Shown: one piece after another, positions 9,001 to 18,150 of the stretch
Position numbering within the stretch: the first letter of the stretch is position 1
Layout: each line of letters begins with the position of its first letter
From: Pseudoneurospora amorphoporcata
Taxonomy: Eukaryota; Ascomycota; Sordariomycetes; Sordariales; Sordariaceae
DNA: 20,776 nt
Assembly (NCBI GenBank): GCA_033297205.1
Contig: MU859404.1
Span: forward strand, 1 to 20,776
Reading direction: 5' to 3'
Position numbers and translations under genes: made by a program
Notes under the pieces: model-generated
The model's input: the letters and a program-made list of their open reading frames with translations, nothing else
Database searches by the model: none
Told to the model about the DNA's origin: nothing

Positions 9001-10929
9001 CAGGGCCCAATCCTCCGGGCACTGTTTATTACTAACCCCGAGCTGTCTTCCGCTTCCCAGGGCACGGCATTGTCTGCGGCGTGGTTGGGGTTACCACCTA
9101 CTGAGCAACGCCGTTTCCTTCCTTGGAGGAGAGTGACTCAAACAGACTTGGTGACTTTCTATATCAATGCCTGGTGACCATGGTGCCTGCCCGTGTTTGT
9201 GGAACCCCACGATTTTCCTTCACGTTGCGTTCCTCAACTGCAGGGCCCAGGAAACCCTCGCACAGCAGATGATGGATGTGAGTATTGTGAGGGCATACAA
9301 TACGTTTCTGTGGTGAATATCCCATTTGTAGACTTCCGGGTGATCTCCAGACAATGGCTACGAGGCTCCTCTCTCGTTCGGCAAAGCTGCTTCTGTACAG
9401 TAGAGAGGTATGTATCGTCAACATCGTGGGATGAAGGGAACCGAAAGAGGTCGAATCGCTATTCAAGCTTGTAAAACCCCGCATTTTCCAATGCTGCATG
9501 ACGCTGTAGTGCCCACTTCTGACTTCGTGAAAATAGCCGCCGAGAAGAGAGCAAGGGGAACATGGGGAGCTTGGAGGCGGGGTAGCTATCCCCATGTCGT
9601 AACTCGTAACAGCTCGCATGGAAAACAAAGTCACCTGAGGCTCACTGTTTCGTGATGTCCATACCCAGCATGGGACGTACCAAGATGTCTCTGTTGCATT
9701 ACAAGAGAATAGCAAAATATTCTATTGATTTTGGGTATCTTCCTGGGTAAGACATCCACACCACCGAACTGGGGGGAGGAGGGGTGAACAGAAACTGTCA
9801 TAACATGAACCGAGTCTGCACTGTGCACTCAAACTGCTGTGTGTGCTCACGGCACAACATATTGCTGGAGTAATAGTGAGAAGACTGAGTGTGGTAGAGG
9901 GTAAAATGCGCCACACCCGTGATACCCCATTCCGCACTCCTGTCTTATATTGACCCTGAAAATAGGTAGTACCTACCTTATATCGGTGTTAAATGACCAT
10001 GTTTGCATCCGGCTTGGATCATAGAAAAGGATGTCTGAAAGGCGGTAAGTTCATCCCCATAAGCCATCATTGCAGTGTAGCACAAACTGCAGCCCCCCAG
10101 GGTTCACGATAAGTGTGTTGATCTTTTCCGTCCCTAACAAGTTCAGATGACATGTAGCTATCAAAGTGTTAGCGCTTAGCTTCCCTACAAAGTCACCATG
10201 CAGTGTGGGTTGCGTGTGCTGAGATGTGCGCAAGAGTGTCTTACCCATCACTGCAGTAATAGGCGATCTGCTTTATATTGATCACCGATGCAGCCGACTT
10301 GTAAGAGCTCAACGTTCATTGGCCCATTTCCCTTCGAAATGAAGTTGACCGAAGCTGTTCCTGCACGTAATCGCAGTTAGCCGCCGGGTAGAACTGTGAT
10401 GATGCTCTTGGCCCTGGACACTACTAGTTCTGGATCCCTTTGTGAATCGAGTTTATAGGGGGATCTGAAGGGTGCGAGGGTGATGACTCGAGTGATTATA
10501 ATATACATGACCGTCAACACTTCCTGTACCGGAACGGCAACGTTATGCAGTAACTCGGATGCCGTTCTTGGTGTTCATCCTCTGTACCTTTCCCTGTCAA
10601 GGCGGCTCGTGAAGAAAGGATGTGCCATGCCCAAATTCACTGGCAGATAGCTTCATAATTCTACTAAGAAATCGATCTTGCAGTTGCAGCAGCCCGGTCA
10701 AGCCATGCTATCTGCGACCAAAAGGCGTAGAGTCTAGTGGGTGTGCTCGAGTGCCACTCTGTGTCGGGTGCTCCGAGGCGTAGACTTTACGCAGTACACC
10801 GTAAGCTTCTTCACTCTCATTTGTCAACCAAGTTTTTGGAAGCCAAACCTCAATGATGACCGTGGAACCATAAACTGTGGGTAGCGTTAATGCGCAAGAC
10901 ATTCATGATCATGCTTACCTGAAAACTAA
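6044..10929. other. Long intergenic stretch without a supportable gene
   Basis: Composition is ordinary and not RIP-like. The longest open frames are under 190 codons (for example 9164-9715 on the minus strand) and show no motif, codon pattern or length that I recognise. Small items seen: a pyrimidine tract (6030-6145), a perfect hairpin CCGCCG-CACT-CGGCGG (7295-7310), a GGCC-rich stretch (7950-8070), and a direct repeat CGCCCGAAAC near 8548 and 8562. On the minus strand, splice-like signals occur at 10165-10251 (GTAAGA, CGCTAACAC, TTTGATAG) and 10868-10911 (GTAAGC ... CCACAG), but no continuous coding frame joins across them. Non-coding RNA genes or genes with many short exons may have been missed. 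Confidence 0.45.
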
Positions 10930-11344
10930 GAGAAGGTCTTTTCGGACTGTAGCAAATGTCTTTTCGTACTGTTGTTAAATTCTATAACTAGGTATAACTT
11001 AGCCAAATGTAAAGGCACGAGAAGGATTGTAGTATTAGAATTTTTATTATTTTTTTGCGCTTTTTACACACCTAGCGCGGGGACCTTAACGTAGAGTATA
11101 GTAAAGAAGTAGGAACAAGATAGAAATTTAGCTAAAAGATTCTTTCTTTTTATTTCTTCGTCCAACGCAAAGCTTACCGGGCAGTAGCTATTACGCCGTA
11201 GATACTGTCTTATAGAGTAAAAAATATAAAAAATTCTAATACTATTTTTATTCTTATACGATTATAAATAGCTAAGTTATACCTAGTTATAGAATTTAGC
11301 GACAGTACGAAAAGACATTTGCTACAGTCCGAAAAGACATTCTC
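10930..11344. mobile_element. Non-autonomous inverted-repeat element 1 (MITE, 415 bp)
   Basis: The terminal inverted repeats are 74 bp long (10930-11003 and 11271-11344) with three mismatches, and begin GAGAA(G/T)GTCTTTTCGG. The element is flanked by a perfect 8-bp duplication AAAACTAA (10922-10929 and 11345-11352). Within each repeat the motif GTCTTTTCG occurs twice, 22 bp apart. Weaker inverted similarity continues inward to TAGTATTAGAATTTTT on each side. The centre has no open frame, so transposase must come from elsewhere. An 8-bp duplication fits hAT or P elements, while long repeats beginning GAGA recall Mutator-like elements, so I leave the superfamily open. Confidence 0.88.
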
Positions 11345-11352
11345 AAAACTAA

Positions 11353-11761
11353 AGAGTGATTCTTGCCAGTAGTCAGCAACAAAAAGGGAAAAGCACTGGG
11401 GGTAACAAGGTTGATTATAGATATATGGAGATTGAGCGCTGTTGCGTATGCCCTATTTGGACTGCCTAAGGGGGTGATCCGTAGCCCAGATTTTAGCTGA
11501 CCGCTGACCCAGGTCAGCCGCGGTCAGCAACGCGATCGGTAGCTCACTCCGGTCATTTGTACCAAATTTTAGCGCTCGTCAGCCGGTCAGCACAACTAAC
11601 CCACCCGCGCGCATATAGCCAACTAAATCGCGCGTATTTTACTAACTACAATTAGCATAAAAAAGCTACTTTTTTTATAAAATTTCGTAATCTTAGCACG
11701 CTACGCTAAATTTACTACCCTATACCTAATATATTTTTAGTACAAAACTAATATATTACCT
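11353..11761. other. Spacer between two inverted-repeat elements
   Basis: No gene was seen. It contains a nested hairpin at 11496-11528, made of repeated TGACC/GGTCA blocks, and related GGTCAGC and GTCAGCCGGTCAGC copies up to 11590. From about 11610 it becomes A+T-rich. It may be the remains of another transposon end, but no matching partner end was found. Confidence 0.4.
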
Positions 11762-11769
11762 AATATTAT

Positions 11770-12519
11770 GAGAAGCGCTACTCGTACGTTGGCAAAACTC
11801 TACTCGCACGTGGATCCACATTTTTTCCCATACATAACCCAAACCCTGGCGACCTGCTATGGTCCCGCACCAGTCTGGGTCGTATTGTGCCCGCTAAGCT
11901 CCTAGATTTCAGCCCAGTACACGTTCAAACCCCTGCAGTCGTACTGCACTGGCCACCCTGGTCTAGGCGCCTAGACCAGCCCAGACTGGGCAGTCTAACT
12001 CTTGTGATTTTCTAGCACCGGCACTAGTGCCTTGTCGAACTACTTCCTTACCAAACCACTATCGTATACATTACCACATTATAATCCTTCAATCTACTAC
12101 GTCGCGCATTATTAGATATCATTAAGTAAATAAAGCGTCAGCATCTGTCGACGGTACGGAATAATCTATTATTTTTCTATGCGTTTCCTTAGCTAATCGC
12201 GATGTAGATGACCAATGTAGTAACCCAGCCGACGGGCGCATGCGACCGTAGCGCTAAGTGCCCTGTAAGACCGCTATATAAATGCCCTATAAGAACTGAG
12301 TCTGGGTGCAAATCTAGGGGTACGTGCGCTGCAGTCTGGAATCTGGGCTTGGCATGGTATGGCAACCTTGAAAGATTAAAATGCTTAGATGTGCTTGGCA
12401 AAATTTATGAAAGAATACATCTGCCATAGCAGACTTCAAGCGAGTTCGGGTTATGTATGGGAAAAAAATGTGGATCCACGTGCGAGTAGAGTTTTACCAA
12501 CGTGCGAGTAGCGCTTCTC
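11770..12519. mobile_element. Non-autonomous inverted-repeat element 2 (MITE-like, 750 bp)
   Basis: The terminal inverted repeats are 71-72 bp (11770-11840 and 12448-12519), begin GAGAAGCGCTACTCG, and differ at three bases plus one T. It is flanked by a perfect 8-bp duplication AATATTAT (11762-11769 and 12520-12527). CTACTCG(C/T)ACGT occurs twice in each repeat, 22 bp apart. The longest frames (about 70 codons, near 12189-12429 on either strand) show no transposase motif. Inside lie a perfect 22-bp palindrome (11958-11979) and next to it AGACTG-GG-CAGTCT (11983-11996). A degenerate relative starts at 19917. Confidence 0.88.
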
Positions 12520-12630
12520 AATATTATATACCTTCTATAAAGTTAACTATAATAACTCTCTCAATACTATAATAATACTTCGCCGTATTATAAAATCGAA
12601 CAAAATCGCTTAGCGTATATATAAAATAAG

Positions 12631-13283
12631 TATTTGCTGCAATACCCTAACTAGCCTATAATGATAGTACTAGTATAAGGATGCTACAGTGAACTATGCA
12701 ATTGTAGCAGAGCGGAGCGGAAGCGGTGGTACGATAGTAGTGCTGAAGGAAGTAGCGTAGTTGCAGCGTAGTTGCAGATACAATAAAAGTGTCGCAAAAG
12801 AGGTCTTAGAGAGGACTCTGCTCTCAAGACAGAAGATTATAGTGGACTCTGCACTGTGGAAAAGACTGTATTATATTGCTTAAGCTATGCTTGCTTGCTT
12901 GCTTGCTTGCTTAAGGAGTGACTAACTAACGGAGAGGAGAGGTCTTTATATACATAAATGCTGAGTGTCTGGAAGCTTCTAGAGTGTAGAAGCTTCCTGT
13001 AAGTTAGTAGAAGTGCTTATAAGAGTACTATACTATAAAAGGAAAGAGTTGAATCTATGAGCTTCTGTTGCATTCCATAATAACAAATCAATCTAGGAAG
13101 ATGCTAAATAGGTTCGAGAATCCAAAATGCAGTGGTGAAACCTCTGTGTTCTAGGAGATTCTGTGGGAGGCTGAGTCGACTAATTCTATAATGTAGAAGG
13201 AATAGTGTCCTCAGCAATCAGCCTTCTATACTACAAGGTAGTACAAAGCAATTACAAAGCACAGTACTAGCCACATGTTAACA
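12631..13283 (-). repeat. Solo LTR, family A, copy 2, uninterrupted
   Basis: On the minus strand it begins TGTTAACATG (13283) and ends GCAGCAAATA (12631). It is about 653 bp and matches copy 1 (677-2054) along its whole length once that copy's two nested LTRs are removed. It holds a TATA-like TATATAA (12952-12946, minus strand). Downstream of that in the same orientation are six AAGC units (12912-12889), against about two in copy 1. The flanking bases ATAAG and TAGTA do not match, so no target duplication is visible. This suggests decay, or recombination between elements. Confidence 0.75.
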
Positions 13284-13288
13284 TAGTA

Positions 13289-13819
13289 TAATAGCAATAT
13301 TATACCAAGTCGCAGGTTGAATATTAATAAATAAATATCAATCTTTATAGTTATAATAATATAAAGCTTAATATAGTATATACCTATATACGTATTCGGG
13401 CTAAGTATTACTACAATTTATAAATTAATATTAATATTAATTTAGTAATAATTTCAATTTACTATATTTAATACTAATATATTCTATAACATTCTTCGAA
13501 GCTACCTATGTCTAGCGTAAATAAAAGTACAGTTACTACTACTATATATACTCTTCGTTATCAAATAACATCCGAAAGTATATTTCTTTTTTAATAGAGT
13601 TTTAAATATAATCGACGGCTCGCACTTTCTTATCTTAATTAACGTAAAGAATTAACCGTTATAGAATAATCGTAAAGGTAGTATATTAATAAACGTAATA
13701 ATAATTTATAATTTTAGCAGTTATATATCATATAATTTACCAGAGTATAAAGGCTTTACTGCTGATATAAAGGTATTTAACTATTTATTTACAAAAGAAT
13801 TTATTATTCTTTAAAACTA
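13289..13819. other. Strongly A+T-rich decayed repeat DNA
   Basis: Stops occur in all frames, TA dinucleotides are very frequent, and no gene was found. The composition matches 127-671 and fits old transposon DNA after heavy RIP. The original element cannot be told. Confidence 0.55.
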
Positions 13820-13824
13820 CTTTT

Positions 13825-14047
13825 TGTCACGGCACGTAGATCTCGCGGGCAGTGCACACGTATAATCTGACGAATGTAATAAATAAATAACTATGGGGAG
13901 TAAAAGAGAGAGAGGAGGTCTGACCTTGATGTGAGAGCATGAATAAATACAGGTGCAAAGTGGATCCGTGTCAGGGATTGGCTAATGACAGCGCGTAAAT
14001 AGTCGTGCATGTGATCGTACCTAAAGGCACGGCACTGGGCTATGACA
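13825..14047 (+). repeat. Small solo LTR, family C (223 bp)
   Basis: It starts TGTCACGGCACG and ends GGGCTATGACA, so it has TG...CA ends. It is flanked by CTTTT on both sides (13820-13824 and 14048-14052). Its composition is close to ordinary, unlike the A+T-rich DNA on either side. No internal region or second LTR is present. Which end is 5' is set only by the LTR convention, and the reverse reading also begins TGTCA. Confidence 0.72.
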
Positions 14048-14217
14048 CTTTTACTTAATAGACGTAGGCTATAATTATTCCTATCGACTATTAATCTCCT
14101 ATTATTGTATATAATATTATTTTTAAGAGTCAGCGAAGCTGGGGTTACGACCGGCGACGTATTAAAAATTATATAATTTGCAATATAATTAGTATAGTAT
14201 TACTGTCAAAAGGGTAA

Positions 14218-14460
14218 TGTTACGAACTTAAGCAGGACACACGGGCCGACTAGTTCGCTAGAAGATCATCACCACTCTAGGACTGGTTGATGTAACTCTA
14301 AGGTTTGGGATTGGCCAGGAAGGCGTGGTACTATAGTGCTCACGCCAAGCAAGTGCTCACGGTGAGTAGGTGCTCACGGTGAGCAGGAGTCGCGAGTGAG
14401 CAAGCAAGACTCAAGATGAATATAAGGGCGACTAGAGAACGCAGATTGTCAGATAAGTTC
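14218..14460 (+). repeat. 5' LTR, truncated
   Basis: It matches the first 258 bases of the 3' LTR and then stops matching abruptly after GATAAGTTC (14460). The remaining 143 bases of a full LTR are gone. About ten substitutions separate the two LTRs outside the tandem repeat, nearly all of them transitions. It contains 17-bp tandem units (14336-14386, three units, the first degenerate) and a TATA-like TATAAG at 14421-14426. Confidence 0.85.
14336..14386 (+). repeat. 17-bp tandem repeat in the 5' LTR
   Basis: There are three 17-bp units: a degenerate first (14336-14352), then two close copies of GTGCTCACGGTGAG(C/T)AG. Each good unit contains the palindrome GCTCAC-G-GTGAGC. The 3' LTR has four units. 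They lie upstream of the TATA-like box and so could be binding sites in the LTR promoter, which is an inference. Confidence 0.8.
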
Positions 14461-14850
14461 TAACCGCTCAATATATACACTTGTACGGGCTGGAGAAATA
14501 CTGATTCCTACTAGGGATAGTGCCTAACGGCCGACTATCCTATTCATATAAGACAGAAAGCTAAGGCTCATGGGACAAAAGTCAACTCGAATAGTAATAC
14601 CGAGGAAGAGAAAGCCATCCATCTAGCTTGGTTATAGGAACACAGCTCGCTAAACGAGCTGGAACTTGAAAAAGAGGACGCTTTTAATAACTATCGCTAA
14701 GAATTAGGAAACAGCTCAAGGCTTTCAAGGAGGCCCGACGAAAACTAAGTCCCTGGACGAAACGGATCATCCGACGATGCAGCCGTCGGAAGGATAGGAT
14801 CCAAGACTCCACAGCACCTATGGAGGTCGCAGCTATAGAAGAAGGGAAGG
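14461..14850 (+). pseudogene. Truncated, stop-ridden start of the internal region
   Basis: This is the DNA between the broken 5' LTR and the protease. It is too short to hold a Gag, and no CCHC zinc knuckle can be read in any frame. A lysine/arginine-rich stretch (about 14700-14800, in the pol frame) leads into the protease. The deletion that removed the end of the LTR seems to have taken the primer-binding site and gag with it. Confidence 0.6.
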
Positions 14851-15190
14851 AGGACCAGCGACTCAAAGTCGTAGCCTACTGAAAGGATTACCAAGCTCTC
14901 GCGTTAGTAGATTCCAGAGCTCAGTTGAACCTCATTTCACCCAAGTTCGTCAACCAACTGAGAATCCCTTAGAAACAAAAGAAAGCATCTTTTGTAGTAA
15001 AATGACCTTTCGAAACCCAGATCGTGAAGAGGGAAACGTTACCACTTCCCATCACGGTAGAAGGAAAGACGGTCGAAATCAGCTTCAACGTCGTCGATAT
15101 AGGGCTATCTAAAGATATAATCCTAGGGCACTCATGGCATGTAGCATACGACCCTGACATTAGTTAGAAGGATAGTGGCCGCCTGCGTCC
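14851..15190 (+). pseudogene. Retroviral-type aspartic protease remnant
   Basis: The frame (codons starting at multiples of three) reads ALVDSRAQLNLIS at about 14898-14936, where a gypsy protease has the active-site triad Asp-Ser/Thr-Gly. The Gly is Arg here (AGA), a G-to-A change. Downstream are the second-half signatures FNVVDIGLSKDIILGHSW (15090-15140). Stops interrupt the frame near 14880, 14970, 15003 and 15165. The normal enzyme cuts the Gag-Pol polyprotein; this copy cannot. Confidence 0.8.
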
Positions 15191-15419
15191 TAGGACGCAC
15201 CTAACCACTAATGGGAAACCCGGAGCACGGAAGGAAGCGAACTACGAAGGCGTCGTTCTTACGGCCCCACCGCAAGCAGTATAAGAAGTTATGATTTGTA
15301 CTATCGACAAGAGCGGCAAGGTTATAGAGGAAGGGTTAGTAACGTTGGTAGAGGTATCAGTAGTTAACGTTCAATATAAGTTTTACTATTACTAGAACTA
15401 ATAAGCGAAAAAGCCGAAG

Positions 15420-16320
15420 GCGATAATTCCTGAAGAATATCGCGGACACCCAGCTTTCGTTAGCAAGCACCTTGAAGGACTACCACTACGAGGACTGTAG
15501 GACTATAAAATTAAGCTTAAAGAAGGAGTTAAGCCTAAGTTTTTTAAAGTGTATTACACTAACGAGAAATAAAATAAGGAGTTAAGGAAGTATTTGGACA
15601 AGAACTTGAAGAGAGCGTACATTCGAGAATCCACATCGTCAACAGGGTATCCCATCCTCTTCGTGCTGAAGAAAGATGGAAAGCTACGATTTTGTGTGGA
15701 TTACAAGCAACTAAATCAGGAGACTGTGAAAAATAATTATCCCTTATCTTTAATTTCGCGCATTCGGAATCAACTAGGAGGAGCACGATACTTTACGCGC
15801 TTTAATTTGCCCGTTGCCTATGCCTATATCCAGATTAAAGAACGAGACAAATGGAAGATAGCATTTCGTATACCCTATAGATATTACGAATACCTCGTTA
15901 TGCCCTTCGGGTTGACTAATGTACCTACGATATTCCAATTTATTATCGATCACGCGATCCGACCCTACCTCAACAAATTCGCCATTTACTACCTAAATAA
16001 TATTCTCATCTATTCCAAAACCCTCAAGGAATATAAGAAGCACGTACGAAAAGTACTAGACGCACTATACGAGCACAAGCTCTCTATTAACATAAAGAAG
16101 AGTGAATTCCATATAAGGGAAACCGTGTTTCTTAAGTATCTGATCTTAGAGAATAAGGTCAGAATAGAACCAAGCAAGGTGGAAGCCATACGGAATTAGC
16201 CAATCCCTAGGAATACGACTGATATTCGTAGATTCTTAGGATTCACCAACTTCTATCGCATATTCATACGCGATTATAAGAAAATTACCAAACCACTATA
16301 CGAGCTCACTAAGAAAGAAG
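15420..16320 (+). pseudogene. Reverse transcriptase remnant with lost catalytic aspartates
   Basis: It is recognised by RESTSSTGYPILFVLKKDG, then LRFCVDYKQLNQ, then YLVMPFGLTN. The longest open part is 15594-16199. The first catalytic Asp (normally in an LDL motif) reads FNL, with Asn at 15804-15806. The YxDD box reads YLNN (15990-16001), so both of its Asp are Asn. Each change is GAY to AAY. In-frame stops occur before 15594 and at 16197-16199, after which the frame continues with the thumb region RRFLGFTNFYR. The enzyme is certainly inactive. Confidence 0.93.
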
Positions 16321-16800
16321 CCGCTTTTATATAGGGAAAAGAAGAAGAGGAAGCCTTCAGGGCTATCTGCGACGCGATCACTGTAGATCCTATATTGAAA
16401 CTTCCCAACCCAAATAAACCCTTTGAAGTTGAGACTGATGTATTAGACTACGCCATTGGAGGATAATTAGGACAACGTGACGACTAAGGGAAACTACACC
16501 TTGTAGCTTTCTTCTCGAAAAAGCTAGAAGGACCCCGTCGCAACTATCCCATCCATAACAAAGAACTCCTAGCTATCATTGAAGCCTTTCAGGAATAGAG
16601 ACTATACCTCAATAGAACCACGCATAAAGTACAAGTTTACACTGACCACAGCAATCTCTGGTACTTCACGACTACGAAGGTGCTCAACGGCCGCTAAACA
16701 CGATAGGCCGAGTTCTTATCGGAATTCAACTTCAGGATCAACTATAAGAAGGGTTTAGAGAACGCCTGAGCCGATGCTTTGAGTCGTCGGCCGGACCATA
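16320..16800 (+). pseudogene. RNase H remnant
   Basis: It continues in the reverse transcriptase frame. PFEVETDVLDYAIGG (about 16422-16466) holds the first metal-binding Asp, NKELLAII follows near 16560, YTDHSNLWYF near 16640, and ADALSRRPDH near 16770. These are the usual gypsy RNase H landmarks. At least eight stops interrupt it, several at places where the family has Trp or Gln (TAG or TAA from TGG or CAG/CAA). Confidence 0.85.
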
Positions 16801-17030
16801 TGAAAGATAGAGTAGAAGCCTCTACACCTTTGTTCTAGGAACAACTAGACGGAACGCTCGTACACCTCCTGCAGGAGTGGGTAGAGTGTTGTACCGTCCA
16901 TCGGGTCAAATTGCAGGACCCCAGTTACCAGGCTACCGTTACCACTCAAGAAGAATGGCAAAAGTGGAAGGACAGCCTGGAAGAAGGAATCGTCCTCCAG
17001 AACGAAAAGCTATAGTACCATAATAAGGCC

Positions 17031-18060
17031 TACGTTTGGCTAGAGCAGCGCGAAGCTCTCATCATAGAGATACATACGTCCAAAATAGGAGAACACATAG
17101 GTATTACGAAAACTATAGCGCGGATACGGCAACACTACGACTTTCTAGGAATAAAAAACATAATAGCTCGGACATTGCAAGCTTGCGAGCAATGCAGCAG
17201 AATCAGGGTTGCAAGACACAAGCCATACGGATTTCTAAAACTCTTGGAAGTCGCAGAAAGACCGTGGAGTTTAGTAACTATGGACTTCATCACTAAGTTA
17301 CCATTGTCCACAGACCGCGATAGGAGTTATTTACGATAATATTCTGGTGGTAGTGGATAGGCTAACCAAGTAGAGCTACTTCCTACCCTATAAAGAAACA
17401 TAGTCGGCGGAGCAATTTACAAATATAATCTATCAGAACGTTACTTCGGTACATAGTTGGCCGAAGGAATAGATTACAAATAGGAATACTAAGTTCGCAT
17501 CCAAGTTCTGGCAAGCATTAATAACCAAACTTGGTACTAAAAGCAAAATATCGACAGTACATCACCCGCAGACAGATAGATAGACGGAAAGGATTAACCA
17601 AATCGTGGAACAATATCTGAGGAACTATGTCAATTTCAAACAAAGCGACTGGGTAGAACTATTGCCCACGGCGCAATTGGCCTACAATACCTCTCCTATG
17701 GAAACTACGAAGGTCTCACCTTTCTTCACAAACTACGGGTATAAGCTAGAACTCTTAGAAGGACTAGATACGAACGTTCCTAGAGCCTCAGTTAAGGCCG
17801 GAAAACTGCATATATTGCACAAGAAACTCAAGGAAGAGCTAAAATACGTCTGACAAAAGATGAGCCGGTATTTCAACCTAAAAAGGCTCGAGGGACCTCG
17901 CTTTAAGGAGGGGGATAAAATCCTTTTATCAACCAGAAACCTTAGGACAAAGAGACCCAACAAGAAACTTAACGACCGACGGGTAGAACCCTTCAAAATC
18001 AAGAAGAAAATCTCTAATATAGTATATCAATTGGACATTCCTAACACTATGAAACTAAGA
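17031..18060 (+). pseudogene. Integrase remnant with frameshift
   Basis: The H2C2 zinc finger is readable: His at 17073 and 17094, Cys at 17184 and 17193 (CEQC). The catalytic core starts PWSLVTMDFITKLP with the first Asp at 17283. After SY at 17325-17330 one extra T shifts the frame (about 17331), and the core goes on in the next frame as ILVVVDRLTK. The second core Asp reads Asn (17485-17487, NRNTKF), and the Glu of TERINQ (17587-17589) is kept. The C-terminal part runs through 17605-17853 and 17860-18150, with the GPRF...GD.I... segment of gypsy integrases. Several TAG stops break it. Confidence 0.9.
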
Positions 18061-18150
18061 TCACACTCGTTCCACATCTCGCTACTAGAACCAGCACCTA
18101 AAAATGCACGAGTCAATACGCAGACCAGTATCGAAGATGAGGAAGAAGAA

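Noticed and set aside
9164..9715. 183-codon open frame on the minus strand
   Set aside because: No family resemblance, no low-complexity or membrane pattern, and a chance frame of this length is plausible in such a long stretch.
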